Positions 12,357 through 26,172 of a stretch of DNA of 64,000 nt are shown here, in pieces (position 1 is the first letter of the stretch; each line of letters begins with the position of its first letter). The DNA is from Carettochelys insculpta (lineage: Eukaryota > Chordata > Testudines > Carettochelyidae), in assembly GCF_033958435.1 (NCBI RefSeq), contig NC_134138.1, positions 191,553,298-191,617,297 of the forward strand, in the 5' to 3' direction. The notes under the pieces are model-generated. The model saw only the letters and a list, made by a program, of their open reading frames with translations, was not told where the DNA came from and did no database searches. The position numbers and the translations under genes are program-made.

Positions 12357-15072
12357 GCAACAACTAAGTCTGATGAGTAGCATTGGGGAGGATGGAGCAA
12401 GAAGAGTGCAATAATAAAGAAACCTCACAGTTGCATAGGTTAATAATTGTTGAAGTAATCATGCATCTCAGTATCTGTAACACCACTAAACTAAACTGTT
12501 GACAGAGCTGGTGGAGAAAGCTTAAAGAGCCTACTGGGACATGTTTAGATCAAGTTAGTACCTCACTTTCATGAACAATAAATTGAAGTAAAAGCTGGAC
12601 TATGCACTGAGGAGCATCTGACAGTCACACATGACATTCCATGTCCACTTTTCATTGCACTTATTTGGCCCAAATTCTTTGTCACGCACTGCATCCTTCG
12701 GTGAAAAGTATCAAGGTTTGTGATGCAAATACCAACAATATAAATAGAAATAGTCCTAAAGATTCAGGCCGCAAGTCTCTTGGAAGAGGGTGAGAGGTCT
12801 GATTTTTTTTTTTTTTTTTGGTAAGCTACGTTTCAAAGAAGCAAACACTGTACTGTTTTTTTCACTGGCCATTCAGGTTTCTTTTTTCTAGTTTAGAAGT
12901 AACACATGCAGCTGATTTCAAACAAACTGCAAGCAGCAACCCTATCACCCATTGCAAAGGAGCCTGCTACATTCACTCAGTCGATTTGCCACCTCTCTAA
13001 TTTTATGCACACATGCAATTTTATTCAATCAACATGCATAGTGTGGCATAACAATTTCTTCTGATCTGCTTAATAATGGTTGTCCTCTGCACTCAGAAAT
13101 GGCAACTCTCTGTTCAAGAAAGACTGAGCAATAGAATGATATAAATGCTATTATAAAGTACGGCAGGTCTTCCAGCTCCCTCTCTTCTCTGCTACTTTTA
13201 GTCTAAATAATCATCGGGTAGGTTTTTTGTAGTTTCACTAGAACAAACTATGAAGATTTAAAGAACCACTGTCACATGAAAGCAGGCAAAATACTTCATA
13301 ATATTACCATGGAGCAAACAGATACTTTTCAAGTAGAGCAACATTGCTGCTCCCCACCTCCATGCAGTCAGCATGTTTGATTTGTTTTTATGTATTTTCC
13401 CTGATTATTATTAAACAAGTCATCTCTACTTAATCACCACTGGAATCAAAAGTGACTCTGCACTGAAGCACTCTGAATTAGACAACACTGATGAAAATTA
13501 ATGCAAATACATCGTACTCTGCTTTGCAGTACTGTAATTTACGGAGCAAGCCTACTGCAGATATACTAGTAAACAGGAATCCATATCTGCTACATTTCTG
13601 CACCACTGACATTTGATAGTTTTCCTGCCGCTGACTCCTCTGAGAGTAGCTCCATAAAACAGCAAACTCAGTGCTCCATTAAAGTCTTCCACTTACCCGT
13701 TCCACGAAGCAGCAATACTCCCATTAAGGTGTCTCACTGATTTTGGATTCTTGCAAGTCACTGCTCTCCTCTTTCTGCTCAGCGACCCCCAGCACTCACC
13801 ACAGCTCTACATGTCCCTTGGGCAGTGGAGACAGGCATGTGTGGAAGGGACATCACAGCAAAGTTGCTAGGCCCTTCCTGATATAATAGCAAGGCCTGTG
13901 CCAGAGAGGCGAGATCAGGCTGTGCCAGATTCCAAGCACTGTGTTGACCTAGCACCTGTTGTCAGTCATAAATGTTTGACAGTCAGCTGTTCAGCTAATA
14001 TTAACCAATGAAATTGCTGGTCGGAGTAAAATAGAATAGAGGAAATCAATGAACCACAGATATAAGGTAACCTGTTTTTGAATTTTCATTTAAAAACACT
14101 TTTGCCTGAACTCTTTCTCCAACCAGCTCTCATCTACATTAACCACAACTCTCACTATCTCAACAATGGGAAGAGAAACACGAGAGTCACTGTAACGTAC
14201 CTTGTGGCAAGAGGATAAAATATATAGTCATTTATAAAAAGTCACTTGTAAAAACAAAGCAAAGGACCCCCACTTGCCTCACAAAGTTAACATGGCGTGT
14301 CAGTGCTCTGCTTAATACAACAGGCTGGGAGAGGTGGGTGGAGAGGTTAGGTGAATTTTGACACTTTGTTCTACGTCTTTTCCCTTGGTATTCTTGCAGG
14401 GAAGGGTAACACCTGTGCTGCTGTACCAATAGGCACCAGAGGGCAGTCTGAATAAGCAACGTGAGGTCCCACTTGGAATGTTCTGCCTTTGATTAGTGCA
14501 AGGTAGCCTTTCCACCGTGCCAGACGTAGAGCTCTTTTGATGCACCAATCTCCTTTTTCAAACAAAGAATCATGTTCGAAAATGAGAAGGAGAGGTGGAA
14601 TGTCCTGCACTTTGGCTTGGGCAGCTGAAGAGGGTACAGCCTGATAGGGGCAAATGTTTATGGAAGAACATATTTTAGATGGAGGGAAAAAAATCTCTCT
14701 TATAGAGTAGTCCTGAAAGTCTGTATGTGATGTTGGGTCACAGAATTGGGTGGTGGTAGGGGGTGTGGGGAGCTGTTACTCCAACAGTATGAGACACCCC
14801 TCCAGATGTATGTTTTCTGACCACTTCAGTCACAGCCTACATAGTTGCTTTAGGTCTGTAGTTTTGCTGATGGCTTTGGCATGGTTTAAAGTAACAAAAC
14901 AATAAATATGCATTCTAAGCAGCAGGGAACATAAATGCGTGTGCTCGGTGGGCAGCTGGGGCAAGAGCTGGCTGAGCTATGGCAAAAACCAGCAGGGAGG
15001 TATTTAAAGAGCTCCTGGGTCGCATTAGGACAGTACCCATAAGAAATATTAAGTTGTATCCAACCCTAACTC
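12357..15072. other. Unassigned stretch with a poly-T tract
   Basis: A run of about 18 T lies at 12801-12819. Otherwise AT-rich with no recognised gene or repeat. ORFs of 60-79 aa (14232-14610, minus, three overlapping frames) show no family signal. Confidence 0.45.
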
Positions 15073-15075
15073 TCA

Positions 15076-15391
15076 GGCTATGTTTACACTGCAGAGCTAT
15101 TTTGGGATACTGAGGTATCCCAAAATAGTAACTCCGCATCTAGGAAATGCGCCTGGTATTTCAAAATACTTTTTGAAATACTGGGTATGCTATTTCAGCA
15201 ACCTTCTACCCTGAGTATTTAGTGGTAAGGGATGCCTCTAAATAGCCCTGTATTTCAAAATTTTACACTGTGTAGACAAAGCCAAATCCCAAGATAGCCC
15301 ATTTCAAAATTGACTCAAAATGGGATATGCAATTTGCACAGTGCACATTGGGTATCTTATTTCAAGTTAGGAGCACACTGTAGACATAGTG
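15076..15391. mobile_element. Harbinger-type MITE (316 bp), TCA duplication
   Basis: Ends GGCTATGTTTACACTG and, reversed, CACTATGTCTACAG. TCA at 15073-15075 is repeated at 15392-15394. The interior is rich in TATTTCAAAATA-type inverted motifs, as in the outer element at 60.98-61.73 kb. Confidence 0.8.
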
Positions 15392-15394
15392 TCA

Positions 15395-18300
15395 GAAGAT
15401 CTTAGGAGGTGTATAAGAATTGAAAGGGACAAATAATCACCTGCAAAGGGAACATGTGCTTAAGCCTACACAAAGAAGGTTTGCCTACAGTGCAATGTGG
15501 AATCTGAGTTAGTCTACCCTGGGTTTATTAACCTAAGTCTTGAATGGCTGCATTTATTTCTAACCCCACATCTGGAACTATTAAACTCTGGGTCCCAACT
15601 TGGGTCTCCAGCATCTGCACTGAGTTATGTTGGTCTGAGTCTAACCACCCATATCCAGGCTAACACTCTCCCAAAATGTGGCTGTTGTAGCCCTTTGTCA
15701 TGGTGCAATATGTGGAAGACCTGACTGGCCACCAAACATGACTGCGCAGGAGACAAAAGAAGGTAAGCCTGTTGAACTGTAAGCGAGTTTTGGCAGCATC
15801 TACTCGTTGAGGCAATAGGGCTAGAACCCTGGGTTCCAGTTTGAGTCAGGCTCAGGCTTTCTACTTCCATGTGCTCCTGAGAACCTGGGTCTGTACTGTG
15901 GGTTAATGTGATTTGTGTGTAGATGAAAGCAGGGTTAGAGCTGAGCCTGAGTTCAAACCCTAGGGTTACGCTGCATTAATGACATGCCTGGAAAAACAAA
16001 AAGCCACTCAACCCCACTACATGCTTCTCCCTCCAATTTATAGCAGATGGGAGGAGAGCTGAATAGCTCTGCCACAAAATGTGCAGCTTCAGCTGGTGGG
16101 GAACAGTGCAGGATGCTAAAATGGGCACCAGCATCTGAGCAGGAGCTGAGGTAAATACAGCCTGACGTCAGAGGAAGGTGCTTAAGTGGAAGGGGAGAAT
16201 TGAAAAATGGAACAAAATTATTCTGAGTTTGCAAGTGGGATTACATCCAGCTGATAAGGGACAGTCAAGGGGTTTAGGAGTCAATAGAAGAGAGCAGAAG
16301 TCAGAGCAAGTGATGGGGGAAGACAGCATTAGAAGTGAAACTAGACAGGTTGAAGGAAATAGGCTGGGAAGGGAGTGAAGAATTGGGCCCTACAGAGACA
16401 GATTAAAGCATGTGGTACAAACAAGTCCCTATATTTCCCCTTGCTTCCAGTGAATAAGTTCCTTTATCTCAGGGAAAGGAGAACTTGATTCATATTCATA
16501 ACCAAAGTCCTCTTGTCTTGCAATAGCAACAAGTAGGTATGGGGAGGATTCAAGCAGGTCGTTTCACTTTCTTATTGACCAGGACCATTTTAGCCAGCTT
16601 GAAGCAAGCTGATCTGTGCTATCCATGCTTTTAAGTACACAGTGAGAGCATGGGACAGGTGTATTTTGGGAACCCTTGATACTAGCTGAACCCAGTACAC
16701 ATCTTTAGGTAAACCTCAGAAGTCTTTAAAATAGCTATGCAGGTTGTCCTGAAAAGCTCCTGGGCATTGGCAGGCCATTGCAGAGAAGAAGCGGTTTCCT
16801 TAATTTTCCATTTACTGTACTCAGTCTCATGTCAAGTGAACTAACAGTTACATGGAGAGCAAAGTCACAGTGCCCTTTAGGAGAACTATATCTATAAATC
16901 AATTTAATGAAGGATATTTGATGCTTGAGCAGTGTAAAGCACATTTTTGGAGGCTTCTGGCTGGGGCCTTAGTTAGATTTCATGTCACAGGGAGTGCTAG
17001 ATCAAATAGAGTTGGGCTCTGAGTGCAAAATTCAGACACAAAAATGAACATTTCTCAGGCCTGAAATTCTCTGGATATAGCATTCTGATTTGGGCCCATT
17101 TGATACTTCAGCTAATACAATAGGGCTACTTGTAATATATACATATGCATATAGATGGTAAACTTTGGGGCCACGATTTGATGTGCAAAGTCACGTACTC
17201 AGCGAGCCAATAATAAATAAGGAGATCCAATGACTGTTCACTTCATTTCTCTGTCTCCATTCGCAGCCATCTGTTGGACTTCGACAGAACCAATGGAACA
17301 ATTTCTGTGTTAATGGTGTGACCCTTGAATACCACCCTGTGGTAGAAACCTGCAACCCCAGCATTAGCAAGTAGAGTCGGTACCATGCAAGTTATTACAG
17401 TGTGAAGCAAATTGCCCAAACACTGGCAGGAAACAGGTGTTGGGCCTGCTTCTTTGTACATGACTGGGTTTACTTCCTGCAAGAACTTATACCCCAGCCC
17501 TGATCTCTCACACAGCGCTGATGGTTTCTTTTCCATTCTCACCCTCTTCTGTAGTCTCCATGTGAGGTAATCTAACTAATAAGCAGGGTCCTGGGCAGCT
17601 CCTAAAAAAAAACTCCCTTACACCCATAATGACTCATCACTCTTAACAAGGTACAGTGACTTAAGCAAGAGCATGACTCAATTAGACTCTCTCTTCAGGT
17701 TTTCAACCCAGCCTGTTAAGAGAAGAATCCAGTCACCCTATTACAAAAACCTTCCACTGGAGGATCTCAAAGCAATCTACTACATATTTGAGAGAGTTTG
17801 TGTGCGTCTGTCTGTGTGCTTGTCCATCAGAGAGTCCATTTGTCCACAAATTCCTCCTAAACAATAAGAGCTAGGACCACCAAATTTCCTATTCAGCTGC
17901 CACTTGTCCTAACTTGAAGCAAGGTCAGCATTTTGTTGTGCCAGAAAAATAGGATGTGCCTGGAATAAGATTGTTTTCCATAACATCGAAAGGGATGGAG
18001 CTGCTGGGAGTCACAGTTATTCTGCAGAGTGACCACATAGGGTCTGTGAGGGGGAGAAGAGGGGCATACCAATAAGACAGTGGCTGGCTAGGGAAAGGAT
18101 GTTGCTGGCCACCATCCATAGATAAGGTTCACATGTTGGTGCTGGGCATGGTTGTCTCCCTGCTCCTGGGCTGGGTCCCCATTCCCCACAGTGTCACCCC
18201 AATCCACTTCCCCCAACCCCTGGCCACAGCCCTGGAAGTCAGGGGGAGCCCAGGCAGACAGCGCAGCTGCCACACCAGCATAGCTCTGGGCACCCCAGGC

Positions 18301-18475
18301 ATCTGCTGCCACTACAGTCCGAGCAGTACAGCTGCAGGGTGGCCCTATGAAGAAGCCAGTGAAAGGCAGCACTGTTTCCACTGCCTCACATCAGCCCTGG
18401 ACCTGGGCAACACAGGGTGAGTCTTCTAGTAACTAAATAAAATAAAAACAAATTAAAACCTCACCCCACACCTAG
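15395..18475. other. Unassigned stretch, part of it GC-richer
   Basis: 17740-17895 (GTCTGTCTGTGTGCTTGTCC, then CCTCCTAAACAATAAGAGCT) resembles a dispersed sauropsid repeat I cannot name. 18120-18420 is GC-rich and has ORFs on both strands (95 and 97 aa), but without domain motifs or splice context. No gene is supported. Confidence 0.4.
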
Positions 18476-18479
18476 GAAG

Positions 18480-18615
18480 TAACAGAGTAAGCCACATCAC
18501 CCATTCTACAGACGGGCAAATGTAGGGACGCTGAGCAACTGACACAGAGGCATAACAAGCCAGCGTCAGAGCCTGGAATAAAACTCAAACTTCTTAATTC
18601 CCAACTGCCTGCTTT
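18480..18615 (-). repeat. Antisense CORE-SINE fragment
   Basis: CATTCTACAGACGGGCAAAT, GACACAGAGGCATAACAAGC and GCCTGGAATAAAACTC follow the antisense order of the CORE-SINE core (attttacagatgg..., cacagag..., agcctggaat). Diverged. Confidence 0.55.
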
Positions 18616-19520
18616 AAACTACCAGCTTAAAGCTTCCTCTCAAATAGCACAGCCGTTTCATATTGCTGTGTTACGGCATTATTGCCTCCAGTCCCAGACA
18701 GAAAAGGCCCCATCAAACAATAATTAAAAATCGATACTCAGAAAAGATCAGTTTTGTCCTTGAGTAAAAGTGTTGGGTGAGGTGAACGGAGTTGTACCTG
18801 AATTGATTCATCACAAACTATCCACAGTATGTTCATATGCTAGATTGTAAGATCTTTGCTCTATAAACTGCCTTAATATACATTTACAGCACAATACGCT
18901 CCTAATCCCTGATTGAGACACCTAGTCACTAAATAATCCAGTTTCCCTATCAATTAATGGAGCCACTCACATAGACGTGTGAGGAAGCGAGAGCTCATGT
19001 ACCTAGAAAGGGACAAAATTGATTGTAGTGATCCAAAATCTGGGGGGAAGGTGAGAAAGGAAAAGATCAGGGTGGAAACTTTAACAGCAAGTTAACTTTA
19101 TTTTACAGATATCATTCAATAGCCAGACTGAGGGGGGTGGGAAGTAAGCCCATAGTTTTGCTTTGGGAATCAATACAGCATCCCCAACAGCATTTCAAGC
19201 ATGGGGGACTCTGGGAACTTCCACCATTTGACTGAAAAGAATCTAAGTGTTGCTGATTCGCTGACAAATTCAAAATTTCCTTCCTGCTGCATGCAAGATT
19301 GCTATGTGTGTATTTGGGCACCACTTCAGTACTTGCGGCATTTCAAAGCTTTTTTATAAACCCCTCCCCACTCCCCTCTCCGTTAGAACAAAACAGACCA
19401 AAGTGTGTGGCACAGAGAAAGCTGCTTTTTTTGTTTTTAGAGATGCTAAACAAGTTTTATCAATGCCTGTTATAACTCTAGTCAGAGCAAACTGGTCCCT
19501 ACCAGGGAAACATGTCATTA
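18616..19520. other. Unassigned stretch
   Basis: No gene or repeat recognised. Confidence 0.4.
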
Positions 19521-19753
19521 CAGTAGAACCCCGATTATCCTACCTAAGCAGGACCAAAGAATGATCAGGCAACGTAAAGGTTGAATAATATGGAATACAA
19601 CTGAAAAAAAACCAGGTACAAATATCTATAAACTCAGTTTATTACTCAGTCCAATGAATATACAAAAAATGATTCTTTAAAATTCTTATATTCATCATGT
19701 CGGATAAAACAGAATGTTGGATAATCTCCGGTTGGCTAATTGGGGTGCTCCTG
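19521..19753. mobile_element. pogo/Tigger-like MITE (about 233 bp)
   Basis: Starts CAGTAGAACCCCGATTATCC and ends with GGCTAATTGGGGTGCTCCTG, whose reverse (CAGGAGCACCCCAATTAGCC) makes a ~20-bp TIR. The left flank is TA, as expected for Tc1/mariner/pogo; the right flank has lost it. GATAATCTCC and GGATAAAACA blocks are typical of these short elements. Confidence 0.7.
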
Positions 19754-20184
19754 CATTTGAAAAAAAACTAATTGGACTGTAGTTCACAAACAGGCAGGAA
19801 AGTAGTGATACATAAGCGGTCACTTGAGCACTTGTAAAAGTTTAGCTGAAGTCAGGGGAAGGAAGTTCAGTGAGTCTAACTAGAAGCATATACACTGCTA
19901 CAGATGGCTAAGTGGACAATTACACATTCATCAGCCGAACCCTAATGCGAACCTATCTAGTCTGGCTGCAGTGCACCAGCAAGCTTACAGCCAGTACCCC
20001 CAGAAGACAAAGGAAAGTAATGTAAAAGTTGTGAGAAAGACCACTCAGCTGAATTTGCTGCAGAGGCTGCATTGCTATTCTAGAGATGACATTACTTACC
20101 TCCTCCAGTTTTCTGAGGCTGGGATTGAATGAATATGATAATGCAGAAGAGGCTCCTTAGCACAATAGCCGGTTTGTAAACGTA

Positions 20185-20230
20185 CCATAACATCATTGGA
20201 CTGGAAGGGACCTCAAGAGGTCATTATGTG
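20185..20230 (-). repeat. Short CR1 3'-end fragment, antisense
   Basis: ATTGGACTGGAAGGGACCTC then AAGAGGTCAT is the conserved CR1 3' end in antisense. Only about 45 bp is recognisable. Confidence 0.65.
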
Positions 20231-21845
20231 ACTCCACTGACAAAAAGAAAATCAGCTGTACAAGGAATCTGAACACCACAGTTGGTACAGAGGCCTGCTA
20301 TGTTGATCCTCTAGCACAGAGCAAGGTCAACAGCAGGTAGAACTGACCAGGCTTTTTAGAACCTTGGGCAATCAAGCCTATTTGCAGCCCTTACCATTTC
20401 TTTGTCATTCTTCCTGCTCTGTGGCTTTGTGCTCTGGGCTCGTTACAGTCCTGACAGCTGGCATCCTCAGCACACAGCCATTTTAACCAGCACATGAACA
20501 CATAAGGCCAGAAAGAAAGGCACACATGGCACAAGGGACAGCTTGATCCTTTCCCACAGCCCACTCCCCTGGCAGACAGCTAGCTGGTGTGCCCCATGAG
20601 AAGAAAGAGCATTTGCAGAAAGATAGACTGGACTGATCTTAAAAACAAGACTTGTGAATCTATATTCTTCAGGAACTTAGCATAATATCTCCCTCAAAGT
20701 CCAGTCATACATCTAAAAATTCTGCAGGCTGAGTATGCACAAAGCCAGGCCCTTGTGAAACAGCTGTAACCACTGCTTTGGTTTTCTCAGGCAGTCATTC
20801 AATAGACTAAAAGCCAGTTAGAACAATTCAGCAAAACATATTTGTTAAACCTCGCTCTACAAAGGAAGCCCCTATCTCTGTGGCTTCAAAGGTGATATGG
20901 GGAGATCAGTGCTCACAGTGGTTTCCTCCAGGGAGAATGCAAAGAAATATACAAATCCATGCATCTTTGATTGTTCTCCAGCCATTCATCGACATCAAAA
21001 AACTACCCAGTCTCTCTCCTTCTAGTCTGTGTGCACATGCGCGCGCGTGTGTGTGAGACAGACCCCTCTGATCAGCTGTGTATCCATGGGTGAAGTGATT
21101 CTGCACAGAGTACATCTAGAAGGAACCACAAAGCAACACCCTAGTTACCTAGAGACCACTATTCATCACAGGTCCAATCCTTAACATTTGAGAAAAATGC
21201 TCAGTTTCTAATACTGTTTATATATTTCAAAGTATATCCTGCTCAAGTAATGAATTTTAATCTGAAGAAAAAAAAACAGGAAAAAACTATGCCACATAAT
21301 GTAATCCCATCTTTCACAACAGCAGAAAATTTACCTAAGAGATGCTTTAAAACTGTTGTCTCTCCAGTACCACAATTTTTAGGGGCTCAGTTTTAGCGCA
21401 GATGTACATGCTCAAGCAGTTTCTACCCTACCAAGCCTTCCTGGATGATGACTCCAGGCACATGGGGAAGATCAGACTCCACAGAATTACTTTTGTGCCT
21501 GTGAACAAGTGTATGGGGATTGGGCAGATAGCATTAAGAAGTGGATCTTGTTTTGCATGTAGAAGTCTCACAGTGTCCCAGCCAGCAGAAATGAATTAGT
21601 GCAATGAAAGTAAACGGCACCTTTTAAAGCATTGTAATAATGAATTTCCACCCATAAGAGGGGACAAACTCTCAGTTTTCCTTCTTTGATAAGGTTACTG
21701 GCCTAGTGAACAGGCAAAGCAACAGAGGGGATACATCTTGACTTTTATACAATTTTTAATGCAGTCCCAAACCCCTGCATCCTGCCTAGGTCACAACCCC
21801 TCCCAGGCCTTGCACCCCATCTTACACCCTTCCTCCAGGTCAAAA
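20231..21845. other. Unassigned stretch
   Basis: A short purine/pyrimidine alternating tract (CATGCGCGCGCGTGTGTGTG) lies near 21035-21055. No gene or other repeat recognised. Confidence 0.4.
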
Positions 21846-21849
21846 TCCT

Positions 21850-22195
21850 CTCTTGCACCCATATCCCTCTCAGACCCTGTTAAAACTGATTGTTTAATAA
21901 TTTGTTCCAGTATCTTTCCCAGCATGGAAACTAGGCTACCTGATCTATAATTTGTTCCCCTTTTTAAACATACGTACTATGTTTGCCCTTCTTCACCCCT
22001 CTGTGACCTCAACCATTCTCCATGAGTTCTTGAGTTTAATTGCTAACTCCTCCAACATTCATCCTTCAGCACTTAAGGAACTAGCTGAAGCAATTTCTCC
22101 AGATCCTGCTGACTTGAATACAACCAACTTATTTCAGTATTCTTTAACCTACTCTTTCCCTATTTTGTCTTGCGTTCCCACCCTCTCATAGTGAC
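21850..22195 (-). repeat. Antisense LINE-derived fragment (CR1-related)
   Basis: CCAGTATCTTTCCCAGCATG, TACTATGTTTGCCCTTCTTC, CATGAGTTCTTGAGTTTAAT and ATTCTTTAACCTACTCTTTC occur in the order I associate with a dispersed turtle LINE read in antisense. The family assignment is from memory and not secure. Confidence 0.45.
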
Positions 22196-22199
22196 TTAG

Positions 22200-23739
22200 C
22201 CCTCCCGTGTCTAGTTTGGAATGTCAGGACCTTAAGAACTGCTATGGACCAATGCTCAGAGGATTTCTTTTGACTTTGTGTCCCTTCATCATGAACTGAT
22301 ATAACCTCTCAATCCATCAATGTCAAAAGCTATTAGCAGTCTGCAATATCTTACAGATGAAGAGCCTTTATGTTTTACCTTCAGAAATGCCAGTAGTTTT
22401 GTGTTTTTAGAGTTCGCATTTGCTTGTTGATCAGAAACAGCATTCCCAGCAGCACAGAAAATGCCTTCCAAACACTGTGAGGAGGACAACTTAAAGAGAA
22501 CACTTATCGTCAAGGCAAGCTGTAATTATTTCACCAAAAGAGACGATCTCATGCTGCTGCCAGGGACAGACTTAGCACTACTTACCAGGGCCATGAAACA
22601 TTTTACTACCCTCCCCACCACATAAAAATCATTGTCAGAAATCTGAAGAAAAGCCAATCCCTAAATATAATCTGCCAGGATCAGGGCCCAGTCTACAATA
22701 ATGTGAATCAGCCCCAGAGATAAATAAGATAAGAGATACAGGAGGAAGGATAAGAGACCATCATACTGAGAAGAGGTCTGTCTGATCCTTCTCTTTCTAG
22801 GACTGTATTGGCTGCTGGAACTCTCTGTATCACCCTCTTGTAGCTCTCACTATCACCATCTTTTTAGATTTCTCCAGATTCTCAGCACTATTATACAAAG
22901 ACATGAGAGGCGTGCTGAGATCTTAGCTCAAGTAAACAGATTAGATATCCAAGGCTGAGTCTCCCATGTTCAAATTTGTTCCATGAAGTATTCACACAGA
23001 AATGCCTATTTGCAAAACATGACATAAGATTTTCATCAGGCTGATGAGGGGAAGGGAGCTGACCAATGTCAACTGGATATACATTTTAACTGACATTGCA
23101 CCTGCCTCCCATCCAAGGGTTACAAAATTATATATCCCGCATGACAAGCTTTGCATTAAGACTTCTGTCAAAAGTACAGGTCCATCTAGCTAGCCAGTCT
23201 GGTTTGTTACAACAAAATAGTAAGCCATACTGCATCATCATCTCTTCTTGATACTAACTTCCCTGGGGATAGGAGGGTGGTTTTGCTTGAAAACTGATGG
23301 GCAGACAAGGGGAAAGGTTATAAACAGGATGTGGCTGGCTTGTGTTTGAAGAGCAGTAGCCACATGGAATGCAGGGAGCTGGAGAGAGAATGAATTCTGA
23401 GCAGATACCCCAGGAACCATCTAAAGCTGTGTGAGGCCGTGCACTGATCAGCATTGTTGATGAATGCATGTCCATGCTGGGACTGCCAGGGCTCACTTTA
23501 GACTTTGAGTGTTAAAGCCTCTTTGTCCAGAATATTTGTAACCTTTCTCTCCCCAGCCAGGCCTCATGGCATACCCCTTCGCTTACCACTGTGCCTGGTT
23601 AATGGGACCCAAATAGGCTAAGAGCTATGAGCAACGGCTAGTTGGTGAAGCATGTACAGTGCTCTGAGTTGCAGTACACCAAGCCTGTCAGTATTGCTTT
23701 AGTTGAGGGGATTTTACGTACTCCAACACTGATCCTGGT
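22200..23739. other. Unassigned stretch
   Basis: No gene or repeat recognised. Minus-strand ORFs of 60-80 aa (22289-23496) look like chance. Confidence 0.4.
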
Positions 23740-23805
23740 TTGGGTAGGGGGCTGAGCTCGATGACTTCCTGAGGTCTCTTCCGGCCCTAGGAGTCTATTA
23801 CACCC
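23740..23805 (+). repeat. CR1 3' end, sense
   Basis: GGGGGCTGAGCTCGATGACT, CCTGAGGTCTCTTCCGGCCC and AGGAGTCTATTAC match the conserved CR1 3' UTR terminus. Confidence 0.7.
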
Positions 23806-25035
23806 CAGTGATGAAACCAGACTGGCAAAGCCGTAGTCAAACACTGACGGGCTGATTTGGCAAAGACTTTGGCTCAAGGACAGCCTTTGTAGTGCATAAA
23901 ATAGGGTAATATCCTTCGAAGTTCAGTGTAGGGGAATAACTCATGTTTTGTTTTTTAGGAGCAGTCAGAATCTAGCCAGAGCAGAAGCATGTAGGGAGGT
24001 AGGCTGTCCCTGTAGTGTATATTTAGTAAGTAGAGCCATTTGGGACCAGCTGTGCCTGTGCACATCAAAACAGGAAGAAACCAGAAAGAACAAAAAACCA
24101 CAAACTTACTATTACTGAATAGGAGCAGGAACCAGGCAAGGTGAATTGCCAACAATTTTAGATGAGATAAAATAATCTGCATATGAACCAAACATGATTT
24201 CTTTCAATTGATTCAGCATCGCGCGGCAGACAATCTCAAGTGTTCTGCCGAACAGAGATGGATTTAAGCACATACTTAAAGAATTAAGGAAACAGGCCTA
24301 CTATCTCACAGACTTCTGTGATGGATGAAACCACTGCTCATCTTTTTACACGAGACACTAGGATGGAATAGTTATTCTTTCCTATAATACACTTCACTCC
24401 CTCTGGTTTTCTAAATGGTAGCAATCAAATGCTACAACCCAGCTAACAGCTACTGTATAATATATTACTTCAGTTGCTGAGTAATCTCAGTATGTTGTGT
24501 ACTTTAACACTTCTAAAAAACCATGCTACCAATTTCCTTGGCTCCATCCCATGCTAGAACCACAAATAAAGGGACCGTTACTTTTAAATTAATGTTAATG
24601 GAGAAAGAGAACAGAATTCTAAACATGAAGCAGTTGTGTAGCTTAGCAATTTACAATACTACCTACCTTCTGTTGCCAGGTTGTTTATGGCTGTGTGAGG
24701 AAATACAAGGACAAAAGGATGGTTGCACTATGGACACCTTAATTTAAAACATTGTCACTTGCTTCACTGAGGTCAAGGGTCAGGCCTTCAATCTGTGTAA
24801 TGAATGCAGGTGCTGTCGCTATGACCAGCTACACAAATAATGAAATAAAATTACAAGCGGGTTTTTCCTAAAATAAAGATGAATCTAGAGAAAGAAAAAA
24901 ATTTGAGAATGATTTCCTGGGGATAGCCAGTGAATTTTGGTTGGTGATGGAAGCAGTCCAGACAGAAGTTGTGGAACTAGGACTTTGAATAAAAGGAAGG
25001 AGGCCAGAATTAGTCTCTGCTCTGACAAAAATATG
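23806..25035. other. Unassigned stretch
   Basis: No gene or repeat recognised. Confidence 0.4.
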
Positions 25036-25130
25036 CTTGTATTATGGAATGCATACAGGCCCTGAATCAAGATCTGAGTCCCATTGCGCTAGGCACTTTA
25101 CCAGAAAATTAAGATAGAGTTTTCAACCCA
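25036..25130 (+). repeat. LINE-tail-like fragment (L3/CR1 type)
   Basis: GAATCAAGATCTGAGTCCCA followed by TTGCGCTAGGCACTTTACC resembles the 'gggccccattgtgctaggcgctgtac' block shared by old amniote LINE tails. It is related to 25800-25925. Confidence 0.45.
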
Positions 25131-25799
25131 AAAAACTTACTAACAAACAGACAAGGATGGAAGGGATACAGGCACATCACAGAGACACATAGAAGGTCTG
25201 TAGCAATGCCTGAAATAGACCCCCTCCCCCACATTTCATCTGTCCCAGGCTGGTTCCTTTTATACTGGACTGTAATGCTGCAGATTTTTTTATGCAATCC
25301 CTGTGCCCTTTGCCCAGGCTGTTCCCATGTAGTAACATCCTGAAGCTGCTGTGGGTTTGAAACCCTACTTTTGTCACTTTGTCGAGACACATTCCCACAA
25401 GGAGGCAAAGGGAAAAATCCTTCTCCCACTCAAAAACAAATATTTTTGCAGGGTAATGGACAAGGTGACCCAATGTGCCAATTTTCTTTCCCCAAACCAA
25501 CTTCTATCTGTGTGCTACTGCTTTACGCAAAGGTTTCACATGCATACACATAGATACTGGGAAGTATTCATATAGTCACTCTGCATGTGCCAGCAGCAGG
25601 ATTTGAATCCTGGAGAAGAGCAATAAATAAAAGAACCTCTGCTGCATTTGTTCAAGGAATAACTCTTCTAGCTTGGAAGTAGTGATCTTTTACATAGACC
25701 GCCACTAGGAAGGGACAAAGATACATACTGTGCAGCTGCAAAATATTACTTATGCACAAAAATAGGTTGGACTGAGTCCCCTTTGGAAAATTGTTTCAA

Positions 25800-25925
25800 C
25801 AGGTTATTATTTATTTGCATTGTGGTAGCAGCTAAGACCCCAAGCATGGACCAGGACTCCATTGTGTAGATGCTATACAGAGAGCAAATAAGACAGTCTT
25901 GGCCCTAGACAGGTGGTTTCCTTCT
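25800..25925 (+). repeat. LINE-tail-like fragment (L3/CR1 type)
   Basis: TTATTTGCATTGTGGTAGCA, GACCAGGACTCCATTGTGTA and ACAGTCTTGGCCCTAGACAG reproduce the well-known order of an old amniote repeat tail. Truncated, with no duplication seen. Confidence 0.6.
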
Positions 25926-26009
25926 TTGAATGTATATGTTTTTTATGAATAGGTAAGGTGTGTCTATGTTTGGACTTCAGAACGAAGAATAAACTCACGT
26001 ATAGCAGAA

Positions 26010-26172
26010 ACGAGAAGTCCTGTGGTGCCATATAGACTAACAGATTTTTTGGAGCATAAGCTTTCGTGGGCAAAGACCCCCTTTGTCCAATGTATCTGAG
26101 AAAGTGGTTTTGCCCACGAAAGCTTGTGCTCCAATAAATCTGTTAGTCTATAAGTGCCCCAGAACTTCTTTA
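26010..26172. repeat. Palindromic sauropsid repeat
   Basis: The left arm (AAGTCCTGTGGTGCCATATA ... GGAGCATAAGCTTTCGTGGG) is mirrored by the right arm (CCCACGAAAGCTTGTGCTCC ... TATAAGTGCCCCAGAACTT). I recognise it as a very common turtle repeat but cannot name it. The 25975-26010 flank (AATAAACTCACGTATAG) also recurs at 26921, so it belongs to the repeat or to an older duplication. Confidence 0.7.

Noticed and set aside
25109..25500. Overlapping minus-strand ORFs of 106-107 aa
   Set aside because: Two frames open over the same stretch with no motifs; chance ORFs.
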